From Streptomyces sp. NRRL S-244 (GTDB taxonomy: Bacteria > Actinomycetota > Actinomycetes > Streptomycetales > Streptomycetaceae): a stretch of 64,000 nucleotides of DNA. Below, one piece after another: positions 10,001-18,700 of this stretch (positions within the stretch are counted from its first letter, which is position 1; every line of letters begins with the position of its first letter). The stretch lies in assembly GCF_000717915.1 (NCBI RefSeq), contig NZ_JOCX01000025.1:50702-114701 (forward strand). Direction: 5' to 3'. A program made the position numbers and the translations under genes. A model generated the notes under the pieces. The model searched no databases. It saw only the letters and a program-made list of their open reading frames with translations, and was not told the origin of the DNA.

Positions 10001-13000
10001 CAGGCCTTCGTCCGGGGCACCACCAACGTCGCCTCCCGCACGCTGCTCTCCGACAACCGGGGATGGCGGCGCAACGCGCAGGAGACCGAACTCGACGAGC
10101 AGGGCAAACCGCTGACCGTCTCGGACCTCGGCGACCTCGCCGATCCGAAGGACGACAGCTGCACCCGCTACGAGTACGAGTCCGACGAAACCCTGTGGAT
10201 CATCGGCCGCGAGAAGCGGATCGAGACGGTCGGCAAGGCCTGTGACGCCAAGGACGTGAAGCGTCCCGACGACGTGATCTCCGACGCCCGCCTGTCCTAC
10301 GACGCCGTCGGCAACGTGGTCCGCTCGGAGTCCCTGTCCGGGTACGCGAACGGCAAGCCCCAGTACACGCTGGACGGCTCGCTCACCTTCGACGCCTACG
10401 GGCGCCCGAAGACGACGACCGACGTGTTCGGCAAGGTCACCAAGATCGACTACACCCCGGCCGCCGGACAGATCGTCACCAAGGTCGTCACCACCAACCC
10501 GCTCGGCCACACCGACACCACCGAGACCGACCTCGGCCGCGGTTCGATCCTGGCCAAGCAGGACACCAACGGCCGGCGCAGCGTCATGCAGTACGACGCA
10601 CTCGGCCGTCTCGCCAAGGCGTGGTCCCCGGACCGCGACCCCGTCACCAAGTCCCCGGACGCCGAGTTCGCCTACGACGTCCGCCCGGACGCGCCCGTCG
10701 TCATCAGCACCAAGTCCCTCGTCGACGACGGCACCTACCGCAGCAGCTACGAGATCTTCGACAGCAGCCTGCGCATCCGCCAGACCCAGCTGGAAGCCCT
10801 CGGCGGCGGCCGGGTGATCGCCGACACCTTCTACAACAGCCTCGGCCAGGTCTGGAAGTCCAACGGCGCCTACTACACCGGCGGCACCGCCTCCGGCGAG
10901 CAGTGGGCCCCGAAGGACAACGAGGTGGCATCCTCCACCGTCACCGAGTACGACGGCAGCGGCCGGCCCACCGCGCAGATCTCCCGCAAGTTCGGCGAGG
11001 AGACCTCGCGGACGACCACCTCGTACGGCGGCGACAGCATCACCGTCGACCCGCCGACCGGTGAGACGCCCACCCAGGCGTTCCTCGACGGCCAGGGCCG
11101 CAAGACCGAGCTGCGCTCCTTCCGCTCGGACTCGCCGACCGGCGCGTACGACAGGACCCGCTACGGCTACGACCAGCGCGGCCAGCTGGAGAGCGTCGTC
11201 AACGCGGCCGGGGACACCTGGACCTTCCAGTACGACATCCGGGGCCGCCAGACGAAGGTCACCGACCCGGAGAAGGGCACCACGTCCAAGGTCTTCGGCA
11301 AGGGCGACCGTCTGGAGTCGGTGACCGACCAGCGGAACAAGACCGTGGCGTTCGCCTACGACGGCCTGGGCCGTGTCACCGAGACCCACGAGGGCTCGCC
11401 GGCCGGCGCCAAGCTCAGCGAGATCGTCTACGACACCCTGCCGGGCGCCGTCGGCCTCCCGGTCTCCTCCACCCGCTACGTGGGCGGCAACGCGTACACC
11501 CACGCCATCACCGGCTACGACCAGGGGTACCGGCCCACCGGATCCACGGTGACCATCCCCAAGTCGGAGGGCGCGCTCGCCGGCACGTACTCCTTCTCCA
11601 CCGGCTACCGGCCCAACACGGGCCTGACCGCGTGGACGCAGCAGCCGGCGATCGGCGGGCTCCCCGCCGAGCGCGTGACGATGACCTACAACCACTTCGA
11701 GCTGCCCACCGTCATGGGTGTGGCGGGCAAGACGTTCGTGGGCAAGGTCGACTACTCGCCGATGGGCGACGTGCTGCGCACGGAGACCGGATCCGCGGGC
11801 TCCCAGCTGTTCACCACCAATTTCTACGACGAGCAGACCCGGCGCCTGACCCGCACCGTCAACGACCGGGAGAAGGCCCCCGGCCGCATCAACGACACGT
11901 CGTACGACTACGACGCCGTCGGCAACATCCTCAAGGTCAAGGACCAGGAGGGCGCGGCCGCCACGGGCACCACGGACACGCAGTGCTTCGCCTACGACTA
12001 CATGCGCCGCATGAGCGAGGCGTGGACGGCGACCGACGACTGCGCGGCCAAGCCGAACGCCACCGGCCCCGGCTCCGCGCCGAAGGTCGGAGGCCCGGCC
12101 CCGTACTGGACGTCGTACTCCTTCGACACGGCGGGCAACCGCACCAAGGAGGTCCAGCACTCCACCAGCGGCGACCTGACCAAGGACGTCATCCGCTCCT
12201 ACGGGTACGGCACCCCGGGCAAGCCCGCCGCCAACCGCCTCCAGCGGGTCGACACCACCGGCCCCGGCGGCACCCGCAGCGACTCGTTCACCTACGACGA
12301 CGCCGGCAACACCGAGACCCGCACCGTCCAGGGCAACAGCCAGCGGATGGAGTGGGACGTCGAGGGCCACCTCGCCAAGGTGACCGAGGGCGCGAAGACG
12401 ACCGAGTTCCTCTACGACGCCAACGGCAACCGCCTGATCAAGCGGGACCCGGCCGGTACGACGCTGTACCTGCCCGGCACCGAGGTCCGAATGGCGCCGA
12501 ACGGCGCGGTGGAGGCCACGCGCTACTACGCGCACACCGCCGGCCCGACGATGGTGAGGACCGCCAAGGGCGGTGCGGTCACCACCTCGTACCTCCTCGC
12601 CGACAACAACGGCACGGCCACCACCGCCGTCGACGGGGCCACCCAGGCCGTCACGCGCCGCAAGTTCACCCCCTTCGGGGACGCGCGGGGCACCGCCCCG
12701 GCGGTGTGGCCCGGCAAGAAGGCCTTCGTCGGCGGCGAGACGGACGAGTCCACCGGGCTGGTGCACCTGGGGGCGCGGGAGTACGACCCGGCCACCGGGC
12801 GGTTCCTGTCCGTCGACCCGATCGTCGACTACAACGAGGCCGCGCAGCAGAACCCGTACGCCTACGCCAACAACTCGCCCGTGACGTTCTCGGACCCCTC
12901 CGGCCAGGCCATCGCGCCCCCAGTGATGCCGATCAAGGACTTCACGGACGCCGAAGTGGCCTGGGCGAACTGGGCGAACGGCCGCAGCGCCCTCGACGTC

Positions 13001-14386
13001 GCGCTGGACGTGGCCATCGGCATCCTCAAGGACGCCTCCGGCTACAACGACATCAAGGCCTGCCTCGGCGGTGACTGGGGTGCCTGCGCCGGCCTCGCCT
13101 TCGAGGCGGCCCTGCCCTTCGCCGGCAAGGCCAAGCGGATCCTCAAGGCCCTGGACCGGGCCTGGGACGCGTTCAACAGCTGGATGGGCAAGCTGAAGCT
13201 CGCCCGGGACATCCTGGCGCGCGTCGAGCGCTACCAGCAGGCCATGGCCAAGTACGCCGAGGACCTGGCCGAATGGAAACGCCAGATCGAGGAAGCGGCC
13301 GAACGGGCCAGAAAACTGGAGGAGGAAGCGGCGGCGGCCCGAAGAGCCGCGCAGGCGGAACGCGCCGCGGCGGCGGCGCGCAAGGCCGATGAGGCCAAGG
13401 CCACCGCGGCCCGGCAGGCCAGGGAGGCCGCGGCGCGCGCGAAGAAGGCCGACCGGCACGGCAAGTCCTCCAAGTCGGCCGAGCCGAAGAAGGCGTCGAA
13501 GGACGGCGGCGGCGACGGGGGAGGCGGCGGCTGCAAGGTCCGCAACAGCTTCACCCCCGGGACCGAGGTCGTGATGGCCGACGGCTCCGCCAGGCCCATC
13601 GAGGACGTGCGGATCGGTGACGAGGTCCTCACGACGGACCCCGAGACCGGTCTGACCACCGTCGAGCCCGTCTCCGCGCAGATCGTCGGCGAGGGCGAGA
13701 AGCACCTGGTCCGCATCACCGTCGACACCGACGGCGACAAGGGCACAGCCACCGACGTCATCACCGCGACCGACGGACACCCCTTCTGGGTGCCGGAGCA
13801 GCGGCGCTGGGTCGACGCCGGCGAGCTGAGGGCCGGCCAGTGGCTCCAGACGTCCTCGGGGACGTGGGTGCAGGTCGCCTCGGTGGCGGCGTGGACTCAG
13901 GCACAGCGCGTCCACAACCTGACGGTCACCGACACGCACACGTACTACGTGCGCGCGGGCGCGGCCGCCGTCCTGGTCCACAACTGCGGCGCTCTCAAGA
14001 ACGCCTCGGACGACGACCTGCGGGCCGCGGCGCTGAAGGAGATCCCGCCGAAGAACGGCAAGCCGTTCCAGCGCGACTTCCACATGACCGAGGCCGGCCG
14101 GGCCCTGCAGAAGCACACCGACCCGGTCAAGCGCACCGCCGACCACGTCAAGAAGTACCTGCCGTTCCTCAACGGGGCCAACCGCCTCACCGACAAGCGG
14201 GCACTGAACGACGGCGGTGAGGTATTGCTGGACGAGATCCTCGGCAGTCCCACGGCCACCAGAACCATCGAGCAGGCCTCGGCCTTCTACGGTGGGCACG
14301 TTCTCGACATCATCGAGAAATCCACCGGCCGCGGCGCGAGATGGAGTCTGCGCGGTGGCGGACTGCAATTCGAGGGATGGCTATGA
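7028..14386 (+). CDS. RHS-repeat polymorphic toxin with Hint domain and C-terminal toxin
   Basis: 2452 residues. The start is uncertain: TTG 7028 or TTG 7043, neither with a strong ribosome site. A signal peptide follows (KRRRALGWAIPALSVALCVT, cleavage near ASA-AS). Order: Pro/Ala-rich linker (about 35-210), SpvB/Tc-toxin-like start (PSLALGYSSAQIDGR, WVGDGWDLG), many RHS/YD repeats, and the RHS core end near residue 1920 (DPATGRFLSVDP ... FSDPSG). Next come a pretoxin-like segment, an Ala/Glu/Lys coiled coil (about 2070-2160), and a Hint domain from Cys2169 (GTEVVMADGS, TDGHPFWV) to VHNC near 2320. The last 130 residues (motifs RALQKH, VLLDEIL, GRGARW) form a toxin domain I cannot assign. Hint domains in such proteins release the toxin by cleavage. 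It probably acts against competing bacteria. Confidence 0.92.
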   Translation: MTEPNLRNRNWYARDGKRRRALGWAIPALSVALCVTGLASPPASAASSSPPALQKLTKVGGKPVTGKPAPTPAESQRNKWTAPPKVAWPAAGSAEVQVPAPVPVPVPARGSAPADGRSRMLSAPAAGGPAAPPPGPAKAGTLPVRIAAAAPAAAGAPATPAAPQPRSAGAPQALSAPAADAPAADAPPAVAPAADTPVKVKVDLLDRSAADKAGVPSGLLMTVKRTDTRAGDAPVSVELDYNAFKNAYGGSWGSRLRFTALPACVLTTPERPECRMATPVTAKNDASTGTLTATVATAAQPGSAAAAGSFATQGTGGARSGTPMMLASAAAAAPTVLAAAPSADGANGTFKATSLNPSGSWQAGGSAGDFSWSYPLEVPASLGGPSPSLALGYSSAQIDGRTSASSQQTSWVGDGWDLGSNFIERSFIPCSQDKKEGSGFNNPKDDTGDLCHSVSTVTMSLNGGSTQLVRDDKTGLWRPSDDDGSRVELLSGADNGDKKGEHWRVTTPQGVQFHFGLNKVPGWSTGKPVTNSALLVPVYGNHPGEDCFKAGDFANSVCDEAYRWNLDYVVDPRGNAMTYWYDKEVNHYGSNYKIAGGSTNRAYDRGGWLDHISYGLRSDNLFANAPAQVRFTVAERCLKTKDFDCAEDKLKPEVDWNIAKMWPDTPGDQLCAAKEECKARFTPTFFTRKRLTEITTEVWNGTTHQPVDTWKLTQDFPQTGDGTDYPLWLSAVRHTGRNGKDGKETSLPPVTFRGKQLPNRVDGLDDGKPPYLRYRIEAIDTETGSTVNVHYREPECRAANPRVIPSSHESNTLRCYPVISEIPDPNDPKREKKLYVTDWFHKHLVDQVQEEDRNGNSPTRVTEYQYLGTPAWAYDDETETMRPNTRTWSQWRGYERVRTLIGAAPDKRSLTETLYFRGLDGDRAAPSGGKRSVKVKDSEGKELADHRLFAGQTREVLAYNGEGGALEAATTYTPWLHGPTATRLREGIEPLQAFVRGTTNVASRTLLSDNRGWRRNAQETELDEQGKPLTVSDLGDLADPKDDSCTRYEYESDETLWIIGREKRIETVGKACDAKDVKRPDDVISDARLSYDAVGNVVRSESLSGYANGKPQYTLDGSLTFDAYGRPKTTTDVFGKVTKIDYTPAAGQIVTKVVTTNPLGHTDTTETDLGRGSILAKQDTNGRRSVMQYDALGRLAKAWSPDRDPVTKSPDAEFAYDVRPDAPVVISTKSLVDDGTYRSSYEIFDSSLRIRQTQLEALGGGRVIADTFYNSLGQVWKSNGAYYTGGTASGEQWAPKDNEVASSTVTEYDGSGRPTAQISRKFGEETSRTTTSYGGDSITVDPPTGETPTQAFLDGQGRKTELRSFRSDSPTGAYDRTRYGYDQRGQLESVVNAAGDTWTFQYDIRGRQTKVTDPEKGTTSKVFGKGDRLESVTDQRNKTVAFAYDGLGRVTETHEGSPAGAKLSEIVYDTLPGAVGLPVSSTRYVGGNAYTHAITGYDQGYRPTGSTVTIPKSEGALAGTYSFSTGYRPNTGLTAWTQQPAIGGLPAERVTMTYNHFELPTVMGVAGKTFVGKVDYSPMGDVLRTETGSAGSQLFTTNFYDEQTRRLTRTVNDREKAPGRINDTSYDYDAVGNILKVKDQEGAAATGTTDTQCFAYDYMRRMSEAWTATDDCAAKPNATGPGSAPKVGGPAPYWTSYSFDTAGNRTKEVQHSTSGDLTKDVIRSYGYGTPGKPAANRLQRVDTTGPGGTRSDSFTYDDAGNTETRTVQGNSQRMEWDVEGHLAKVTEGAKTTEFLYDANGNRLIKRDPAGTTLYLPGTEVRMAPNGAVEATRYYAHTAGPTMVRTAKGGAVTTSYLLADNNGTATTAVDGATQAVTRRKFTPFGDARGTAPAVWPGKKAFVGGETDESTGLVHLGAREYDPATGRFLSVDPIVDYNEAAQQNPYAYANNSPVTFSDPSGQAIAPPVMPIKDFTDAEVAWANWANGRSALDVALDVAIGILKDASGYNDIKACLGGDWGACAGLAFEAALPFAGKAKRILKALDRAWDAFNSWMGKLKLARDILARVERYQQAMAKYAEDLAEWKRQIEEAAERARKLEEEAAAARRAAQAERAAAAARKADEAKATAARQAREAAARAKKADRHGKSSKSAEPKKASKDGGGDGGGGGCKVRNSFTPGTEVVMADGSARPIEDVRIGDEVLTTDPETGLTTVEPVSAQIVGEGEKHLVRITVDTDGDKGTATDVITATDGHPFWVPEQRRWVDAGELRAGQWLQTSSGTWVQVASVAAWTQAQRVHNLTVTDTHTYYVRAGAAAVLVHNCGALKNASDDDLRAAALKEIPPKNGKPFQRDFHMTEAGRALQKHTDPVKRTADHVKKYLPFLNGANRLTDKRALNDGGEVLLDEILGSPTATRTIEQASAFYGGHVLDIIEKSTGRGARWSLRGGGLQFEGWL

Positions 14387-14649
14387 GGCACTTCACCGTA
14401 GGGGCGCGCGAGTACGCCGCCCTCACCGTGCTCGGCAGCGAGGAATTCGACGCCATGGAGGTGGTGGAGATGACCGACGCCGGACGCGGTGGGCTGCTGC
14501 TGGAGTTCCGCATGGACGAGGAGTCGGCCACGCTGACGCACCTCGGTGCGGAGGTCGGCATCCCGCTGCTGAGGGCCTCCCTGGAGATCTTCCGGGAGGA
14601 CTTCCTGGAGCCGAGGCGCGCGGCGGGCCTGCCGCTGCCGCCCTGGTAG
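14383..14649 (+). CDS. candidate immunity protein for the RHS toxin, 88 aa
   Basis: ATG 14383 overlaps the RHS stop as ATGA, and GAGGG ends 7 nt upstream inside the RHS gene; an in-frame ATG at 14377 is less well placed. This 4-nt overlap implies translational coupling. The 88-residue product (MRHFTVGAREYAAL...) is acidic, has no signal peptide or membrane helix, and is presumably cytoplasmic. Small size, acidity and position directly after a toxin C-terminus are classic for cognate immunity proteins. No immunity family was recognised, so the role is inferred from context. A strong terminator follows. Confidence 0.8.
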   Translation: MRHFTVGAREYAALTVLGSEEFDAMEVVEMTDAGRGGLLLEFRMDEESATLTHLGAEVGIPLLRASLEIFREDFLEPRRAAGLPLPPW

Positions 14650-14670
14650 CCCGTACGGCCTGAACCCTTC

Positions 14671-14710
14671 GGGAGAGCCCCGCCGGACACCCGTCCGGCG
14701 GGGCTCTCCC
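14671..14710. terminator. bidirectional terminator, 18-bp perfect stem
   Basis: GGGAGAGCCCCGCCGGAC (14671-14688) pairs exactly with 14693-14710 around the loop ACCC. It lies between the convergent immunity gene (ends 14649) and hydrolase gene (ends 14731), so it can serve both. Confidence 0.9.
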
Positions 14711-14730
14711 GCGTCCGCTTCCTCGTGTGC

Positions 14731-15637
14731 TCAGCGGCCGAGTTCGTGCCGGTCGACGGCTTCGCGTACGGCTCCCACGAAGCCGTTCCAGAAGTGGGCC
14801 TGGTCGCCGTCTCCCACACCGGCGGTCCGCCGGCGGTCGGCGGCGCTGCCGAATGCGCCGAACATCGCCTCGCGCAGTGCGGTCGAAAGCTCCAGCTGGG
14901 CGCCTGCCCCGGTGCGGGTGCGGTTGACGATGTTCGCGGGGTCGTTGCCGTCCAGGGAGGCGTCCGTCCCGGACACGGTCACGGTCACGGCCAGCGCGGG
15001 GGTGGCGGCCGAGGGGGTGAACCCGTACTTCTCGAAGGCCCACGCCAGGTTCCGCATCAGCCGCTGGTCGCGGCCGCCGACGAGGATCTGCTTGGCCGGC
15101 TCGCCGGCCTTCGGAGCGAAGCCGTGCAGGGAGACCGCGTACAGGTTGTTGCCGCAGACGGCCAGAGCGGCCGGGTCGTCGCAGTGGGTGGAGGTGACGT
15201 GGAGCTCCCCGGAGGAGGCCAGCGCCTCGAACATCCAGTAGTCGCGCTGCGGTACGCCGCTCAGGGGCGCGGGCAGGGAGTCTCCGGCCCCGACGGGCTG
15301 GTAGCCGGCGACGGCCAGGCACAGCTCGCTGGTGCCCGCCTCGATGCCACCGCCGTGCGGGGCGATCACGGCCGTGCTGCGGACGGGGGCGCTCGTGGGA
15401 CCGGCGTTGTCGAGGAGCTCGGTCCGAGGGGTGCAGCGGAAGCGGCGCATCCAGTGCACGCCCTCCTGGAAGGCGGCGCTGTTGTACAGCTCGGAGTTCG
15501 AGGCGAACCGGTCGCCCGCGGCCGCAGCGGTGGCCGCCGCGGCCGTACTGCCGTTCCCGGCAAGGTCGTTGAGCAGGGGCAGACCGGCGGTCTGCGGCCA
15601 CGGAGGTCAGGACGGTACGCCGACTGGTGAAGTTCAT
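14731..15637 (-). pseudogene. poly-gamma-glutamate hydrolase family gene, apparently frameshifted
   Basis: The frame 15459-14731 (242 aa) encodes most of a Gamma-PGA-hydrolase-like zinc peptidase: VIAPHGGGIEAGTSEL (metal-binding start), LHVTSTHCDD, AVSLHGF, ILVGGRD. It has no plausible start: the open frame continues upstream as LLNDLAG and RFASNSELYNSAAF but reaches a stop near 15607 without ATG, GTG or TTG. In the next frame ATG 15637 begins MNFTSRRTVLTSVAA, a Tat-like twin-arginine signal start. A single-base shift near 15590-15605 would join the two. It is either a recent frameshift or an assembly error. If intact it would be an exported hydrolase of gamma-glutamyl polymers. Confidence 0.7.
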
Positions 15638-15700
15638 ACGGAGATCATCCCCGATGCCGCCGGCCGGGGAATGGGGCGTCCGGCCGTCGCGAACGTGAAA

Positions 15701-15739
15701 GGGGCGAGGTCCCGCACGGGCTGTGCGGTACCTCGCCCC
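15701..15739. terminator. hairpin terminator downstream of second FG-GAP gene
   Basis: GGGGCGAGGT-C-CCGCAC (15701-15717) pairs with GTGCGG-T-ACCTCGCCCC (15723-15739), with one internal mismatch and a 5-nt loop. It lies 18 nt beyond the stop of the minus-strand FG-GAP gene. Confidence 0.8.
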
Positions 15740-15756
15740 TCGCTGGGCCGGCTGCG

Positions 15757-18700
15757 TCAGAGGATGACGTTGTAGCTCTGCCAGCCGTCACCGATCAGGG
15801 TGCGTCCGGTGCTCGGGAGGAAGTCGTAGAGACCGCCGTCCCTGGTGGTTCCGACAGGTTCGGGGGCGCCGTCGCTGTTGAGGTCGGTCGCGTACGGGTT
15901 CCACTCACCCTGCCAGAAGCCGTTGCCGCTGAAGGTGGGGGCTCCGAAGCTGACGACTCCGCCCTTGGTGGTGTTCGGATAGATGTAGATCTCGCCGCCG
16001 TTGACGTTGCGGGCCTGGATGTCGATCTTGTAGTCGCCGTTGAGATCGGCGTACCGCAGGGTGGTCCAGCCGTCGGGCCAGAACCCGTTGCCCAGGAAGA
16101 CCCGCGCCCCGACGGTGGCGGTGCCGCTTCCGCCGGTGTGCGGGTACATCCACAGGTCGCCGCCGTTGTCGCGGGCGATGACGTCGGTACGGCCGTCACC
16201 GTTGATGTCACCGAAGCCCAGCGCGTGGAAGTTCCAGCCGTTGCCGATGAAGACCGGCGCGTTGAAGGAGTAGGGGCCGGTACCGCCGTTGCCGGGGAAG
16301 AGGTAGAGGTCGCCTTCCTTGGTGCGCCCGACGACGTCCGTGTAGCCGTCGTTGTTGAGGTCGGCCGTGTACGCGTTGGTCCAGCCGTCGGGCCACCACC
16401 CGTTGCCCACGAAGTAGCGGCTTCCGAGGGTGCTCGTTCCCGTGCCGCCGGTGCCGGGGTAGACCCACATGTCTCCGTGCGGGTCGATGGCGAGGACATC
16501 GGTGTAGCCGTCGCCGTTGTAGTCGGGGCGGCTCTGCGAACCGCTGGTCCACAGACCCTGACCGGAGGCGTTGTAGAGGACGAGTACGCCGCGGGGGTTC
16601 AGCACGGCGTACGAGTACGGAGTGTTGGTGTTGCTGCTCCAGAGCGCGGTGGTGCCGTCGGCCTTGTAGACGACGAGGTTGCCGTCGCTCTGCATACGGG
16701 CGATCGCGCCGGGGTTGCCGGCGGTGTTGGTGGCCCAGATCGGCTTGGCGTCCTTGGTGAGCAGCACGAGGTTGCCGTCGCCCTGCATCACCAGCTTGGA
16801 GAGACCGCTGTTGAATTCCTGCCCGGAGGCCAGTGTGGTCCCGGCGGCGATGCGCGCACCCGGAACACCGTCGATGGGGAAGGGAGCGGTGAAGGAGACG
16901 TTGTCGGCTCCGGGCGTCTTGCCCGCCCAGCCGGTGACCGTGTTGTCGGCCTTGCGGGCCCACAGGTCCGAGATGCCGTCTCCGGTGATGTCGCCGACGG
17001 AGCCGACGCCCGGATAGGTGGCAGCAGTGACGCCGGTCCAGATCTTGACGCGGGCGGCGGTGTCGCCCCACGTGGTGGGGTCGACGTAGCCGTTGGCGGC
17101 CTTCTTGCCGTAGGAGCGCAGGATGTCGCCGTTGGCGTCGTCTCGCAGCCACAGGTCGGCGATCCCGTCGCCGTTGACGTCGCCCGGGGCGATGACGGTG
17201 AACTTGTCCCAGTCGCCGCCGCCGACGAGCACCGGCTCGCGCACGTCGAGGGTGCGTGAGGTGCGGTTGCCGTAGTAGGCCCAGAGGAACTTGCCCTGCT
17301 TGACCAGGAGGTCGGGCTGGGTGTCCCCGTTGAGGTCGCCCGCGGAGACGACCTGCTCGGCGTTGAACCAGTGGTCGTCGCCGGTCCACGTGCCGTCGCC
17401 GACGCAGCCCATTTCCTCGTTCACGACCGGGCAGGAGACGGACAGTGCGGTGTACCGATCGGTGACGGTGCCGCTGCCGTTGTTGGGGTAGGTCCAGAGC
17501 CGCTTCTTCTTCTCGACGCTGTCGTACTTGAGGGCGACGAGGTCGTTGTAGCCGTCCTGGCCCCAGTCCCCGCTCGCCTGGATCTGAGCACCCTGGAAGT
17601 TGCGCCCGGCGTTGGTGGCGGCGGAGAACTTGCCGTTGCCCTGACCCGCGTACGCGAGCAGCGAACCCTGGCTGTCGAGCGTCCAGATGTCCCGGTTGCC
17701 GTCACCGTTCAGGTCGTTCGGGCCGTCACGCTCCGCGGAGCGGGCCGCGTAGTAGCGGTAGACGGCCGTATTGGAACGGTTGCCGGCCTTGTCCACGGTG
17801 TAGGCGTAGACGAGGTGGGGTCCGTAGCCGGGCGGCGTGATGGACACGGTCGCACCGGGCGCGATCGAACGCGGTCCGGGCTCGACGTCCGTGTAGTAGA
17901 GGATCTCCTTCGCGTCGGTCACCCCGTTGGCACCGAACGTGAAGCTTCCCGGGGTGCGGGCCTTGCCAGTGGTGGCCGGCCAGCCGTTCGCCCCGTCAGG
18001 GAACTGGGCAGAGCTGATCAGCGGCGGCTTCTCGGGCCGTGTGCGGTCGATGGAGAACTTGCATGCGGCCGACCAGGCCGAATACGCGTTCTCCTGGTCC
18101 TTCGCGCGGACCCTCCAGGTGTAGTCGCCGGTGGGCAGCGTGGCGTCCGGCACGACCCACGTCGCCATCCGGCCCCTGTTCGCCGGGATCGACTGAGTCG
18201 CGGACGGGGTGCTCTGGCCTGCCTTGTAGATCTCGAAATCGGCCTGGAGGTTGCCGCCGTCCGCGTCGTCGATGGTGCCGTACAGGCTCACCTGGGTGTT
18301 GCCGATGGCGCCGCCGTCCGTGCACGAGGTGGACGGGTTCGTGCCGAGCGCGCTGGGGGTGCCGGGCGGGTTGTTGTACTCGGTCTCGACCGTCAGGGTC
18401 TTCGGGTCGAAGCGCTTCCAGCCGAAGGTGTCCGACTCGTTGCCGGCGTAGAGGCCGACCGTGACACTGGCCCAACCGCCCGCTGAGGCCTGCCGGACGA
18501 GCGAGGTCGCGTCGAACTCCAGGTTGCCGGCGGCGCAGTCGTTGCTCCAGCCCTTGGAGTCGTTGACCGTTGCCAGCTTGGCGGCCTTGTCGGGCTGGTT
18601 GTTCCAAGTCGTCTCGGACGTAATGCCCCTGCTGAGGGACCACAGCTCCACCGGACGGTCCTGGCAGGACCAGGACCAGGTGTTGCGGACCCGCAGGGTC

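Noticed and set aside
6974..14368. 2464-codon open frame antisense to the RHS gene, Val/Gly/Arg-rich
   Set aside because: It mirrors the RHS gene codon for codon, has no domain similarity and no start signals; typical of antisense frames in GC-rich genes.
14377..14382. ATG 14377 as start of the immunity gene
   Set aside because: The ribosome site would sit against the start codon; ATG 14383 has proper spacing and the ATGA overlap.
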